A stretch of DNA of 64,000 bases, from NCBI GenBank assembly GCA_033063855.1, contig CP093829.1, positions 17,267,537 through 17,331,536 on the forward strand, given 5' to 3'. Under the pieces are notes generated by a model. It was not told where the DNA came from and made no database searches. It saw only the letters and a program-made list of their open reading frames with translations. This DNA comes from Smittia aterrima (Eukaryota; Arthropoda; Insecta; Diptera; Chironomidae). Each line of letters opens with the position of its first letter. Position 1 is the stretch's first letter. Below are positions 25,370-37,268 of this stretch, in pieces. Both the position numbers and the translations under genes were made by a program.

Positions 25370-25958
25370 TGCAGACGATGAATTTATGGAATCGTGAAGA
25401 GATAAGCAAACTTAATGTTGGATACTTGTCTCCTTCTCCCAATCCTCAATCTCTCTCCCGTCCTTTTCCTTCTTATCATCATTTCATGCTTATCAGACGT
25501 TTCCATTTATTATTTGAGCGAAGAACATTTCTTCCCTTAGCTTTTTCTCCTCTGCCTTTGCTGCTGGCTGCGATAAGACTTTGCTATCAGCTTTGATACA
25601 CCCTGCGAACGTTTCATTCCGCCGCACACACATCCAGGAATAGCTCGAGTAGAGATAGTGCTGAATAATGAATAAAATTTTGTATCGTCTCGCTTATCTT
25701 GATCTGCACGGAAAAAAGCGAAAATGCTTCTCGAGCGATACGAGTCGACATCGCTTGATTGATTGTCGAATATTTGTATTAAAAGATTTTCGTTCATTGA
25801 TAACGAGAGCTCGTTGGCTTTGGATTGTTGTTGGTTGGCAGACGAGTAGTCGATCTATCTCTATCTGCATGTCGTTCGATGTTGAATGCATGTTTGTTAT
25901 CTCCCTCGCATTTTCCAACAGATTTTTTTTTTGTCTTCTGCTGCTGGTGGTTGTTGTG
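25370..25958 (+). repeat. inverted duplication, left arm, block 3
   Basis: Reverse-complement match of 46766-47350. It ends at TTGTTGTG, exactly where the 8.0 kb insertion starts. Confidence 0.9.
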
Positions 25959-27631
25959 CAGGCATGTTAAATGTGATCTTTATTACTACCACACATATTG
26001 CTAACACAACTTAGATACTTTCTTCTCATAAATGTTTTTGTTTATTGATTGCATGTGATTTATAAAATCTGTTTAAACCTCTGGTAAGGAAATATTCATG
26101 TGACCTTTGTTTCAGGTTTCGTCGTAAATTTCATTTCGCTGAGGAAAAACCTGAGTATAGATAAACTTATCACGAGAAAGGAATTCCAAACAAAAATATT
26201 TAATTATGAACAATATCAATTTTCGGAAAACCCATCGAAGAGAAGGCTTCATTTTTGAAAATGAAATTTTGATATGAGAGTTTTGCATAAGAACCGAGCG
26301 ATTGATTCTAAATTATTCAAAGCACAGTCGTGTCACAATGTCGATGCGACATGAAGTTTTGATGATAGATTAAGTTCCCACTTATTGTATGCAGCCTCAA
26401 TTATTCAAATGTTTCAATTACTTGCAAGAGACACGTGTTCGAATACACTACACTCAAAACTGAAATATCTACCAGCAATAGTCACTATAGTGTATTTTTT
26501 CATTAATAATTTCAATTATTTAATGTTTTAAAACTCACAAAACATTGAACAGTCCTCTAAAATTTTTGAAGCGTTGATTTTTTCTAAACTTTTCAGATTG
26601 TAGATTTCCATCATAATCTTTATGCTCACGTAAACTTTATTTTAATATTATATTAGCGAAAAACAAAATTTGCGTCGTCACTCAACAATGCAATAACCTT
26701 GATTGTTCGAACTTCTGAGTTGCGTATTGATTTGAAATAAATATGAGGCCCTACGACTTTTTTTTCTCATATTGTTTACAAATTTACGACAGGGGTAACT
26801 GATGCTACTACTTTGGACTAAGGCCGAAATTGCCCACGTACGTTCTAGACAGAACGTTAGAATGGAACAAAATTATAGAGAGTAACAAGTGGAGCTTAGC
26901 GTGCTTCGGTTATTTAATTGACTCAATTTGCAGCAGTTGTGAGAATTCTTTTAAAAATTTATTTCTTTTAGGTATATTCTACGCTCTTTCAGAACGTTGA
27001 TTTTTCGTGTTACTTGTTCTAGATCGATTTTTATTTTTTTTTATTGCAGTGCAACAGTGTAATGCAATTGGATGACATCCATTTGTTGTACTTTATTGTT
27101 TGGCTTTTAAATCTGTTGTTCGTATCCATGAGAACGATTTTAAAAGTATAAAACAACGACGAGGCCAATGAATGAAGAGTAGTTGAAAAACGTAAACAGT
27201 TTGATTCGCAACGAAAGTACTATAAGGGTTTCAAGTCTTTTTTTTAACAAAAAAGTGAGTCAATTTTATTGCATAAAATTGGGTAGGTCAGGAATAACAC
27301 AAATGGAACCCTTAGAAAATGAAAAGTGAGAAAACGCCTTCTTTTTATATTCATCAGCCGGTTTTAACCGTTTAGATTGGTTAGTGGGTTTTATTATGTT
27401 TAATTCCTCATGAGGAAGAGATGAGCTCTATCCTGGTCCAACTCAGGGATCTGAATTTAAATTAAACTCAATTTTTTTTAACAACTTTTAATGAGAGATC
27501 ATCTACAAATGTGCGATTATTATTAGATCCGTAAATAAAAATTTTAAAAGTTAATTTCTAAAAAAGGTAAAAATTAAAGTTCTGATAAAAGTTTTATTTA
27601 TTAAAAATATCAACTCATTTTCACTGAAAGC

Positions 27632-27650
27632 AGAGAGAGAGAGAGAGAGA
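27632..27650 (+). repeat. AG dinucleotide microsatellite
   Basis: Uninterrupted AG run at the edge of a relatively GC-rich stretch (27660-27960). Confidence 0.9.
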
Positions 27651-27999
27651 AAATTAAGGACTCGGCCTAACCCTGTTTTACCAGACGGTTGCCCGATCGA
27701 ATCCGGGAGGTTGCCTCGGACATATCCTTGGGCCTCTCGAAAAAGGCGCCGGTGGCGTTACAAACCACATGGCGCTGTCCTATGCCTTCAGCAACACCGT
27801 TTTCCTCGGCGCCATGAAGGCCATACGATTGTTCATGCGCGCAGACTCGAGGCGCCCAGGATGTGCGTCCTTGCTCCTGGGCTCGTTTGTTCTGGTCAGT
27901 AGACCCTGCTTATTGTTTGATCTATTCGATCGCCCATTCGTAAGATTGCGCCTATTTCCCCTTAAACGGCACAGTTAGTGCGGGCCGGGGTAGTCCCAT

Positions 28000-28840
28000 T
28001 GTCCCCAGTTTAAATGTCCCATTGTCCCCCTTGTCATCCCTGTGGTTTCCCATATGAGAATCATTTGTTATATGTTGAGCGTTTGGTAAGCTTGAGCAGT
28101 TACGCCTTGTTCCCTTGTCCTCCTAATGAAAGTATCCAAGTATTTGTCTCGATGTCTGTCAACTTGCGGTCCGGTTTACGGTTGTTGGCGGAAGAATGTT
28201 TTGTCCAGTTCAATTTTCTTAATGAACCTGATGTGTCTCCATATGTCATTTTTTGAGAGTTCCTCCGCTGTGGGATACATTGCTCCATATGTTGTTTGTC
28301 TTATACCGGCTAGCATGTGGCAGTCCTGCATTATGTGCGCCATGTTCTCCGCTTCTAGCTCGCAAAATCTGCACCTATCCGTGTCCGATACTCTGAGTCT
28401 GTGCAGATGTTTGTTTAGGCACGTAGTGCCAGTGAGGATACCTAGTGCTATCCTTAGCTCTTTCCTACCCATTCCCAGGAGGACGCCATTCAGTTGGAGC
28501 ATTTTATTAAGTTCAACATGTCAGCTATTGAGATTTTGTTCGCTTGCGACAACCTTACAACGACTGCGCTTTCTGTGTACGCTCATCTTTCAGCCCTTGT
28601 TAGGGTTTATTGTGTCAATGTAGTGCGAGACCCAGCTGTTAACGCCGGGCGTCCGGGCTTTTTCGTAATCCTGGATTTGCAGGATGGTTTGCGGTTGCTG
28701 CGATCTCGAGTGATGGTGGTAGCTAATGAATTGATGCGGCTGCACAGTATAAGACGTGTGCCATCAGTGCAGCGTCGACGTTATCAGCCACGCCGTGGCG
28801 GCTTGGCTCCTTGGGGGCATCGACGTCCTTTTATGTGAAA
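28000..28840 (-). pseudogene. decayed non-LTR retrotransposon 3' end (RNase H remnant and zinc knuckle)
   Basis: The minus-strand frame 28176-28502 reads like the C-terminus of non-LTR retrotransposon polyproteins. It has a TGTTCLNKHLHRL motif followed by a CRFC...HIMQDC zinc knuckle (C-x2-C ... H-x4-C), then a helical tail. Upstream on the same strand, 28500-28640 reads like an RNase H segment (VYTESAVV, then LSQANKIS) but in shifted frames with stops, so the element is broken. No reverse transcriptase core remains. It lies inside the 8.0 kb insertion. The clade cannot be decided. Confidence 0.6.
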
Positions 28841-29042
28841 GATCGTCTTTAAGACGTTAACTGAGCAATAAAGTTACAGTTATTAAGACTGTGGAGATAG
28901 TTTCTCTGGTTGTGGGTGAAACGCATCTTATGAGGTGCAGTTATTCTCGGTTTTGCCCGAGGTGCGCTGAAATCGAGTGTGGATGACCCACATTGGTTTA
29001 CCTTGGTTACAGTGTCTATTAGCATTCATTTGTTTTATGATA

Positions 29043-30540
29043 CAGTTGTGTCCAATATCTTATAATATTCCTTAGCTCGAACAATAAACGCTTCATAACT
29101 TTTGATTCCGCTGACGGATTTTGATCAAACTTTGCTTACTTTTTACTTATCTAATACTAAATTCAACGCAATAAAAATATTTTAGTTAATTAACGTAGAT
29201 TATTTTTAAAAATTATTTAATTATTTTAACGGAAAATTTTATTGTTCAAAATTTTATAATATTTTACTTTCGTCAATGAATATCAGCGTATTTTGATATT
29301 CACTCTAATTGTTTTGATCAATTTACTTTCTCCTATGTTTATTCTCTTGAAATATATCATTCTTTTCAAATAAATCTAAACGCGTTCGCCATATTTATTG
29401 CTTTAATTAACCTACCTACTTTGGAAAGTTTGACTAAGAATCATTCTGATTTTTAAAGTCGGAGAGAAATGAAATTTATCATAATGAAAGTCAAATTTAA
29501 CAAGTTTTGCAATAATCAAATTAAAATTTTTCAAATTAACTTAATTAAAGTAAAAAATGTTAAAATGTCTTCCAAGATATTGAGAAATTTGCGCCGCGAT
29601 TTGAATTTCTCAATAAAAATGCAATAAGCATTTTTCTCTTGTCAATGAAAAAATACAATTCTTGAAGATCGTTGAATTACGCAACTTTGTACATTTACAA
29701 TCGATCTAGTTCCTAAATACGTTTTAAAGTTATTAAAAAGTTTAATTGCAACTTGCTTCTGAAAAAAAAAAATTCTCTCCGCTCTCCCAAAATGAAGAGA
29801 AAATAAAAAAAGAGAATTTTTTTGAAGCAAGTTGCAATTAAACTGGTTAATAACTTTAAAACGTATTTAGGAACTAGATCGATTGTAAATGTACAAAGTT
29901 GCGTAATTCAACGATCTTCAAGAATTGTATTTCTTCATTGACAAGAGAAAAATGCTAATTGCATTTTTATTGAGAAATTCAAATCGCGGCGCAAATTTCT
30001 CAATATCTTGGAAGACATTTTAACATTTTTTACTTTAATTAAGTTAATTTGAAAAATTTTAATTTGATTATTGCAAAACTTGTTAAATTTGACTTTCATT
30101 ATGATAAATTTCATTTCTCTCCGACTTTAAAAATCAGAATGATTCTTAGTCAAACTTTCCAAAGTAGGTAGGTTAATTAAAGCAATAAATATGGCGAACG
30201 CGTTTAGATTTATTTGAAAAGAATGATATATTTCAAGAGAATAAACATAGGAGAAAGTAAATTGATCAAAACAATTAGAGTGAATATCAAAATACGCTGA
30301 TATTCATTGACGAAAGTAAAATATTATAAAATTTTGAACAATAAAATTTTCCGTTAAAATAATTAAATAATTTTTAAAAATAATCTACGTTAATTAACTT
30401 AAATATTTTTATTGCGTTGAATTTAGTATTAGATAAGTAAAAAGTAAGCAAAGTTTGATCAAAATCCGTCAGCGGAATCAAAAGTTATGAAGCGTTTATT
30501 GTTCGAGCTAAGGAATATTATAAGATATTGGACACAACTG
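29043..30540. mobile_element. 1.5 kb foldback palindrome, Tc1/mariner-like, TA target site
   Basis: Arms 29043-29760 and 29823-30540 are nearly perfect reverse complements around a loop of about 60 bases that is itself partly self-complementary. Both ends read CAGTTGTGTCCAATATC inward and are flanked by TA (29041-29042 and 30541-30542). Inner termini contain CATAACTTTTGA...GACGGATTTTGATCAAA, a layout known from Tc1-like terminal repeats. There is no transposase frame, so it is non-autonomous. Arms differ by only scattered substitutions and small indels (for example AATAAGCATTT versus AAATGCTAATT). Confidence 0.8.
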
Positions 30541-31479
30541 TATTTTGATATTTTAGGTAGATGTTCAGAAGAACTTATTTATATTTATCAGACGTGCCCT
30601 ATTATCCCTATTGTGTGATAAAATTATTCGCGCAATGCAGCTACCTTCCTAAAAGTGAATTCGGTGGGAGTGTAATGCTGTGACTAGCAGAGCAAGTCTC
30701 CCTGTGGATTCACTGATTTTCCAGAAGCAAGATAAAGTAAGTGATTTTGATGAAGAGCCCCTGCTCTCCCCAAGCTCACAGTAGCGGACTACCGTTAGGC
30801 CAGAGGAGAGTTATTAATACCCTGACTGGATAAGCTTCTGCTGCCGGTGTCGGTTTACTTCTTTGCGTGGCAAAGGAGTTCCTCCTTGGCGTTCGAAGCT
30901 GCGCTCGCTGCAGCGAGCAAAGTGTTTAACAGCCTTAACCGTAGTTTTCATTGAGTTTGATTTCATAATGATCGTGATTAATGTTTTGCCAGTTGCTTGC
31001 CGAAGTAGGTGACATGATTCTTCTTATCGTTGCTTAGGGTTGAGTTGAACTAGGAAAAGGCTTTTAAGCCCGTCGTAGGCCTATTAGTAGCAGCAAGGAC
31101 TTTGCCTAATTGTAGGTTTGTTACAATTTTTAAAGGAAAAATGCATATTGTCCCTAGTCTCTTGCCAAAGTTGTCCCATTGTCCCCCGTAAGAGAGTAAG
31201 AAAATAGTATCATGAGCCTTAACAAAGAAATAAGTAAATACGTTACATTTTATTTAATGAATCAAAACCTATGGGTATGTCAGACAAGCACTGGTAATCC
31301 CGGAGTGGAGATCTTTCTGGCTGGCAGAGATCAGTTTTATTTGCTTTCTTCAAGCAAACTTTAATTGCTTTGCGATGGTTCAAGATGTTGTCCCATTATC
31401 CTTACAGGGTCCAATGTGACTTCTGTGTGTTCGCACGTACTGCATTTGCATAAGAGCTTAGCTTGATTCTTGATAATGT

Positions 31480-31630
31480 AGTAGTCCTTTAGTAAGCCCA
31501 TCAATACATCATTACTCACGGTGTTGCACTCACAAGATACCTTGTTAGAGCGGTTCACCGAGAATCTGTCAGCATAGTGGGACCTTTCACGTGCGTCATT
31601 GCAGATCTTTTACAATCCTTGATTAAACAG
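31480..31630 (+). repeat. diverged direct repeat, copy 1
   Basis: Shares CTCACAAGATACCTTGTTAG, GCGGTTCACCGAGAATC and ACAATCCTTGATTAA with 33433-33575. Confidence 0.7.
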
Positions 31631-31894
31631 GAGACTTCTCTGTTCATTGAGAGAGATAATTGCAGGAGTTAAGCGCTCACATTCCAGAGATTGTCTTAAG
31701 CTTCAGGCGGTTTGATAATGGGTGCTTGTTGGACGAGCTAGTTTAGTGCATTTAGCATACTTGGTAGTGTGATCGTAGGACAGTACCCAGTTTGAAGTGA
31801 TGGATAATGCCCAGAGGAAAGGTGATTGTAAGAGAATCAATATTGTTCATTGCTGAGTCAGAGTTCGGTGTGTCTGTATTTTCTTTATTCAGTA

Positions 31895-33140
31895 AATCTG
31901 GGACGTTACCGAGTCGTCAGTTGAAAATGAAGCTGAGTGTCGGAGATTCACCCTCAAACGCCAGAACCATGTCTGGTATACACCAGAACCATGTCTGAAG
32001 TTGAGGAACTCAAAGGTTTTAGCAGTAAATCACAAGTGTTGACTTGTGTTTTACCTTAATGCTTTGATAGTGAAAGTAGCGCCTAATCTGTGCTAAGGTA
32101 CCTTGGTTTGTGGCTCAAGTGAGCACGTTGTATCTTGTTCTTAATATCTTGGTTGCCTTAATTGTAGTAAGGCACCTCGGGATGTGGGTGCGGGTAGAGT
32201 AGACCTTGGTTATGGGACAATGGGACAATATGTTGATTTTGACTCGGGCACTTTCCTATTAATTAGGATCCTTCAACCTGCTAGTTTTTGGCTCGCGTAT
32301 GTTTGAGCAATCTGGGACGTTACCGAGTCGTCAGTTGAAAATGAAGCTGAGTCATGGAGATTCACCCTCAAACGCCAGAACCATGTCTGGTATACACCAG
32401 AACCATGTCTGAAGTTGAGGAACTCAAAGATTTTAGCAGTAAATCACAAGTGTTGACTTGTGTTTTACCTTAATGCTTTGATAGTGAAAGTAGCGCCTAA
32501 TCTGTGCTAAGGTACCTTGGTTTGTGGCTCAAGTGAGCACGTTGTATCTTGTTCTTAATATCTTGGTTGCCTTAATTGTAGTAAGGCACCTCGGGATGTG
32601 GGTGCGGGTAGAGTAGACCTTGGTTATGGGACAATGGGACAATATGTTGATTTTGACTCGGGCACTTTCCTATTAATTAGGATCCTTCAACCTGCTAGTT
32701 TTTGGCTCGCGTATGTTTGAGCAATCTGGGACGTTACCGAGTCGTCAGTTGAAAATGAAGCTGAGTCATGGAGATTCACCCTCAAACGCCAGAACCATGT
32801 CTGGTATACACCAGAACCATGTCTGAAGTTGAGGAACTCAAAGATTTTAGCAGTAAATCACAAGTGTTGACTTGTGTTTTACCTTAAGATGCTTTGATAG
32901 TGAAAGTAGCGCCTAATCTGTGCTAAGGTACCTTGGTTTGTGGCTCGAGTGAGCACGTTGTATCTTGTTCTTAATATCTTGGTTGCCTTAATTGTAGTAA
33001 GGCACCTCGGGATGTGGGTACGGGTAGAGTAGACCTTGGTTATGGGACAATGGGACAATATGTTGATTTTGACTCGGGCACTTTCCTATTAATTAGGATC
33101 CTTCAACCTGCTAGTTTTTTGGCTCGCGTATGTTTGAGCA
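31895..33140 (+). repeat. 414-base tandem repeat, three copies
   Basis: Copies start at about 31895, 32309 and 32723. The landmark CTGGGACGTTACC recurs at exact 414-base steps (31898, 32312, 32726). Copies are almost identical, differing at a few positions (GTGTCGG versus GTCATGG; a small insertion in copy 3). Each unit includes GGGACAATGGGACAATATG and an imperfect repeat of CCAGAACCATGTCTG. No coding potential was recognised. Confidence 0.92.
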
Positions 33141-33144
33141 TAAG

Positions 33145-33166
33145 TGTTTGTTTGTTTGTTTGTTTG
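33145..33166 (+). repeat. GTTT microsatellite
   Basis: Run of GTTT units at the point where the third 414-base copy breaks off. Confidence 0.9.
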
Positions 33167-33232
33167 GGCTCGCGTATGTTTGAGCACTTGGTATGTTTGC
33201 AGATTTTTACAATCCTTAATTAAGCAGGAGAT

Positions 33233-33352
33233 ATGGAGATTCACCCTCAAACGCCAGAACCATGTCTGGTGTACACCAGAACCATGTCTGAAGTTGAGGA
33301 ACTCAATGATTTTAGCAGTAAATCACAAGTGTTGACTTATGTTTTACCTTAG
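33233..33352 (+). repeat. partial 414-base repeat unit (core only)
   Basis: Contains only the roughly 120-base core from ATGGAGATTCACCC to TTTTACCTTA, preceded by ACAATCCTTAATTAAGCAGG. Confidence 0.85.
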
Positions 33353-33432
33353 GATGCCTTGAGTATGAAGTAGCGCCTTATCTGTGATAAGGCACCTCGT
33401 TGTATCTTGGTTCTTGATATCTTAGTTGTCTA

Positions 33433-33575
33433 TTGGTAAGCCCATCTGTTAGTCTTTATTAACGGTGTCGCGCTCACAAGATACCTTGTTAGAGCGGTTC
33501 ACCGAGAATCCAACAAAACAGTGGGACTTTTCACGTGCGACATTGCGGATTTTTTTACAATCCTTGATTAAGCAG
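33433..33575 (+). repeat. diverged direct repeat, copy 2
   Basis: Partner of 31480-31630. It leads directly into another core unit, so the original array unit was probably longer than 414 bases. Confidence 0.7.
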
Positions 33576-33580
33576 GAGAC

Positions 33581-33700
33581 ATGGAGATTCACCCTCAAAC
33601 GCCAGAACCATGTCTGGTGTACACCAGGACCATGTTTGAAGTTGAGGAACTCAAAGATTTCAGCAGTAAATCACAAGTGATGACTTATGTTTTACCTTAA
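33581..33700 (+). repeat. partial 414-base repeat unit (core only), last copy
   Basis: Fifth occurrence of the core, more diverged (ACCAGGACCATGTTTG). Confidence 0.85.
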
Positions 33701-33986
33701 GATTTTAACCTCGTTTAGGGATTATTGCAAACTAAGTTTAGTCCCAGAATACAGCTCTAATTGGAGTGAACTCCACTACGTACGGCCTCCCGTCCGCCTT
33801 AGGCGCCGTTTAAAGTCACTGTTTCTATTTGATTGGGCTTTAATTAATAAAATTAAAGTCTAAGCACTTAAGCGCGTCGTTCACGAGATCTTCACTGAAA
33901 GCACTTTTCCCTTCTTTTAAATACGTTTCCATTTTTTGGTAAAGAACTGAAATTGTTTTACAACTTAACAACCCTGATGTGTAGTG

Positions 33987-36900
33987 ATAAATGTGAAAAT
34001 CGAAAATTTCGTCTCGTCCGATATCAGAGCGGGAAATCATTGACATTGCTTTATTTTATCCACTGTCGGTTGAATGCAAGCAGGACATAAATATTCATTT
34101 ATCAATCTGTTGTTGCCATCGAAACTAACACAAAGTTTTAATCGGAAAAATCGAAAATTTAATCTTAGAATTTCCTCATAGACGACCCAGAGTCGCTTTG
34201 ATGGAGAATGGCCGAGCGAGGAGATAAAATCTAGTGAGTTGTTGGAACCTCAGTGAAGCTAAGAACGAATGCTTGTGTTCGTTTGCTGGTATTTCCTTAT
34301 CACGAGCTTCGATCTTCCTCCTCGCTTATACTGTTTCGCTTATCTCGGCATTTTTATCGAAAACGAAAATAAATGAGAATTTTTCATTCCGACGAGATCG
34401 AAACGAGCGAGATAAGTTTGCGAGAGAGATTCCGAGTATTTTTTGGTGTTATCTGTTGAGCGAGATCACTCGAATAAAAATTATATTCCAGATTGCTGAT
34501 GGAAGCGCGATTATCTGGCGATGAGATCTTCTTTAGTGCTTTGTTCTGTTGTTGCTGTGTGTGTCGAGTCGACATGAAGAAGAAAAACGGAAAAACAACG
34601 AAAAAAGACTTGAAAGGTCAAACTTTTCAGCTTTCAAGCTGACGAGCGACTGATGAGTCAAAATTCCTTCTTGAGCTACGTTGCCAGCTCGTTCGCCTTC
34701 GCGTCCTGAGCATAAACATATTTCCAACTTATTTATCTTACAAATTGCACTCAAGCTAATCTCAACGGCGAAAACTTTTATCTGACTTCAATTCGTTATA
34801 ATGCGAGTGTGTCTGGTTTGGGTTGATATTGTGTTCAAAGGAACAGAGCGGAACGCGCAGTAAATAAATAATAAATTTATCGTGAACATTGTGAGTTTGT
34901 TCATTGTTGTAATGGACCGCGCCAGAAATATCAGTCAGAGATATTTTATTTATTTATTGGTCATTCGCGGCTTAAAGCTCAGAGAACCGTGATTCATCTC
35001 TCAGAGAAGTCTCGCAGACTCTATTTCCATTACCGATTTGAAGATATCGCGGGCGAGCCAAGTCGAACATTTTGGTGGATTAAAACTTCGATAAGTTTGA
35101 AGATATTTTATTTTTAAAAGCCTTTAGTGCATCAATTGAATATTTCTCCTTAATCTCTAGATAAGATTCACTCATCGAGAAGAATTCGTTTCTGGCGCTG
35201 AGCAAGAAAAATGTTTGTTATCAGTTCCATTAAGACGAGAACGATATCTGTTTCTTAAGTCCAACAGCCCATCAAGACTGATTTTATATCTTAATTGAAG
35301 TCGGCTTTCAACTTTTATTTCTCGATTCGGGAAGAGAAAGAGAAGAAAACGAAACAAAAAAAAAATATTTAAACACAATCTAAATGAACACAGAAACAAA
35401 AATCCATTTCAAGAGATCCGCTTCGTTCAGTTATGGATTTTGATAATATTTTGGTTGCTCTCGTAGATAAGCCGCGTCGCTGTTTCCAGTTGTTTCTCAA
35501 CTCAAACTTTCGGAGATTAAAAATCAATTAGCGTTCGGAGATGTTGACTAGCGATAGAGATTCGACTTGTGAGTGAGTTTGAGTCAACGACTTTCATCGT
35601 CGATGACGAATCGATCAAGAATTTCAACCATGGACACACAAACTGTCTCATCTCTCGTTGATTAGCAAAAAAGCTTCTTCTTTGAGAAGTTCAAACTTCA
35701 CTTGACTTATCAAATGTTGTAATCATCATCATTCGGGGGAGAGATTAAAGTTTCTGGTTCATCTGAATCCAACGCGTTGTTATTTATTTTTAAGTCCGAT
35801 TATCAAACACAAGCTATTCACGTGCATCAGTTGTGATCGAGATGTAAAGACGAGAGAGAGAAATGGTCAATTAAAGAACGAGCCGGAGAAATGATTGCGT
35901 TGTTATTGAGGGCATTTCTGCTGATTGCGTTTGTTATCAGTCGCGGGTTTCTGCTCTTCTCGCATCTGTGGAGAAATAATCAAAGAAGATAACGACGATG
36001 AAGAGGAATCTCTTATCACGAATCGAGATGGACTTTCCGTTTCGTCAAATTCTGTGGAAGTCTCAGATTACGCTTTCGCAATTGTTTTCTTGGTCAATGG
36101 AACGAAGAAATTGTGAAACACTTTTGATCGATTAATGATCTTCGCTTAAGACAGTCGAAGATTTTTTGAAATGTGTGACATTCATCGAGTCGTCGTTGCT
36201 GCTTGTTGATTGGAAATGATTGATTGTCTTTCAGTATTTTTCCTTTACATTTGATGAATAATAATAACTCGTTGCGAGTGTCTTCGTCAAGCAAAACTTT
36301 ATCAGAAATCAAGAATCAAAACGAAATAAAAAGTCGCTGCCTTGCTGTTAACTGATTCAAATATTTATAAGCCACACAGTGAACACAGTGTCGAGTGTGA
36401 ATAACAACTACAAAATGATGATTTGAAGTGACGATTATGAATCAAGTCGCTGTCGTTGTCTCTCACTCTAATTAGCATAAAACTCATACAACAAAAGCGT
36501 TTTAAATCGAGATCTTTATCTTAAGCTTAATACTTTTTTGAACAAACACGAAAAGTTTCTTCGCTCTTAGTTTCCTGACTTGGCAGATCGTCGAAGAGAA
36601 TTATCGTGCATGGGCGGAAAACGAGTCAATGACGTAAGCAGACGCCGCTTATCGCGCTTCAGATCTTTTATCTCACTTCTACATGGCTGGAGTTAATGGA
36701 ATCATTTTAAATTATCTTCACCGTTTCCTTTCCCTCCTCCTATCTCTCTCTTGAACTACGAGAAGGGATTCTCGATCCGAATTCCTCTGTTCCTCAACTT
36801 CCTTATCATCAACTCGGCATCTAAATCGAATTACCCATCATTCTGTGAAGCATCAACAGACTTCAGACGATTATTCATTAAAAATCCTAATGCAAACACT

Positions 36901-37150
36901 TCGTTCCTTCGTTCTCTCAGTCGACGGTCGTCGGATGGGAAGAAAATTGATGGAGAAACGATAAATCGCACCAAGATATTTTTCCTTATCTCAACTCAGC
37001 TCAAAACATCAAAGATTTTATTCAATAAAGATCCAACAACCTCCCCCCCAATGCTCCATTCGCTCTCTCTCTCATTCCATTTCGATCGTCTAGAGTTTCA
37101 TCGTCTTTTAATGATGTATTTGATAATTAAAAACTGATAAGGAAAATTTA
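33987..37150 (+). repeat. inverted duplication, left arm, block 4
   Basis: Reverse-complement match of 43598-46765 (3164 versus 3168 bases). Small differences include homopolymer length near 35360 and a triplet-repeat difference near 36195. The inner break is just after ACTGATAAGGAAAATTT. Confidence 0.9.
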
Positions 37151-37268
37151 CGACTCGTCAACGCATCAATTCAGATTTCGTCAAATACTTTGTTGGTGCT
37201 TTTTGGGTGTTTGCTTAGCGAAGCAACGAGAGTATTAAAGCGATTTAAAATCCTTTTCGTAAACGAGG

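Larger units (their letters stand above)
25959..33978. mobile_element. 8.0 kb composite insertion with hAT-like ends
   Basis: The right arm keeps the uninterrupted site (GGTTGTTGTGATAAATGTG at about 46757-46775, reverse complement), so this stretch is an insertion or was lost cleanly from the other arm. The left end starts CAGGCATGTTAAATGTG. The right end, read inward, starts CAGGGTTGTTAAGTTGT after two extra bases. This resembles short hAT terminal repeats beginning CAGG. Flanks TTGTTGTG (25951-25958) and GTGTAGTG (33979-33986) agree at 6 of 8 positions, as an aged 8-base target duplication would. No intact transposase was found. Contents are listed separately; 25959-27630 and 30543-31480 are AT-rich or mixed sequence with nothing recognised. 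Confidence 0.6.

Noticed and set aside
27690..27960. GC-rich stretch with a T-arm-like CCCGATCGAATCCGGG, considered as a tRNA or tRNA-derived SINE
   Set aside because: No acceptor, D or anticodon arms could be placed around it, and no box A was found at the right distance.
31895..33700. Regular repeats considered as a CRISPR array
   Set aside because: The units are 414 bases, contiguous and without unique spacers, in a eukaryotic genome.
33840..34046. 68-codon minus-strand frame at the right end of the 8.0 kb insertion, considered as a transposase start
   Set aside because: The frame crosses the insertion boundary into arm sequence, so it cannot be an original transposase frame, and no hAT motif is visible.
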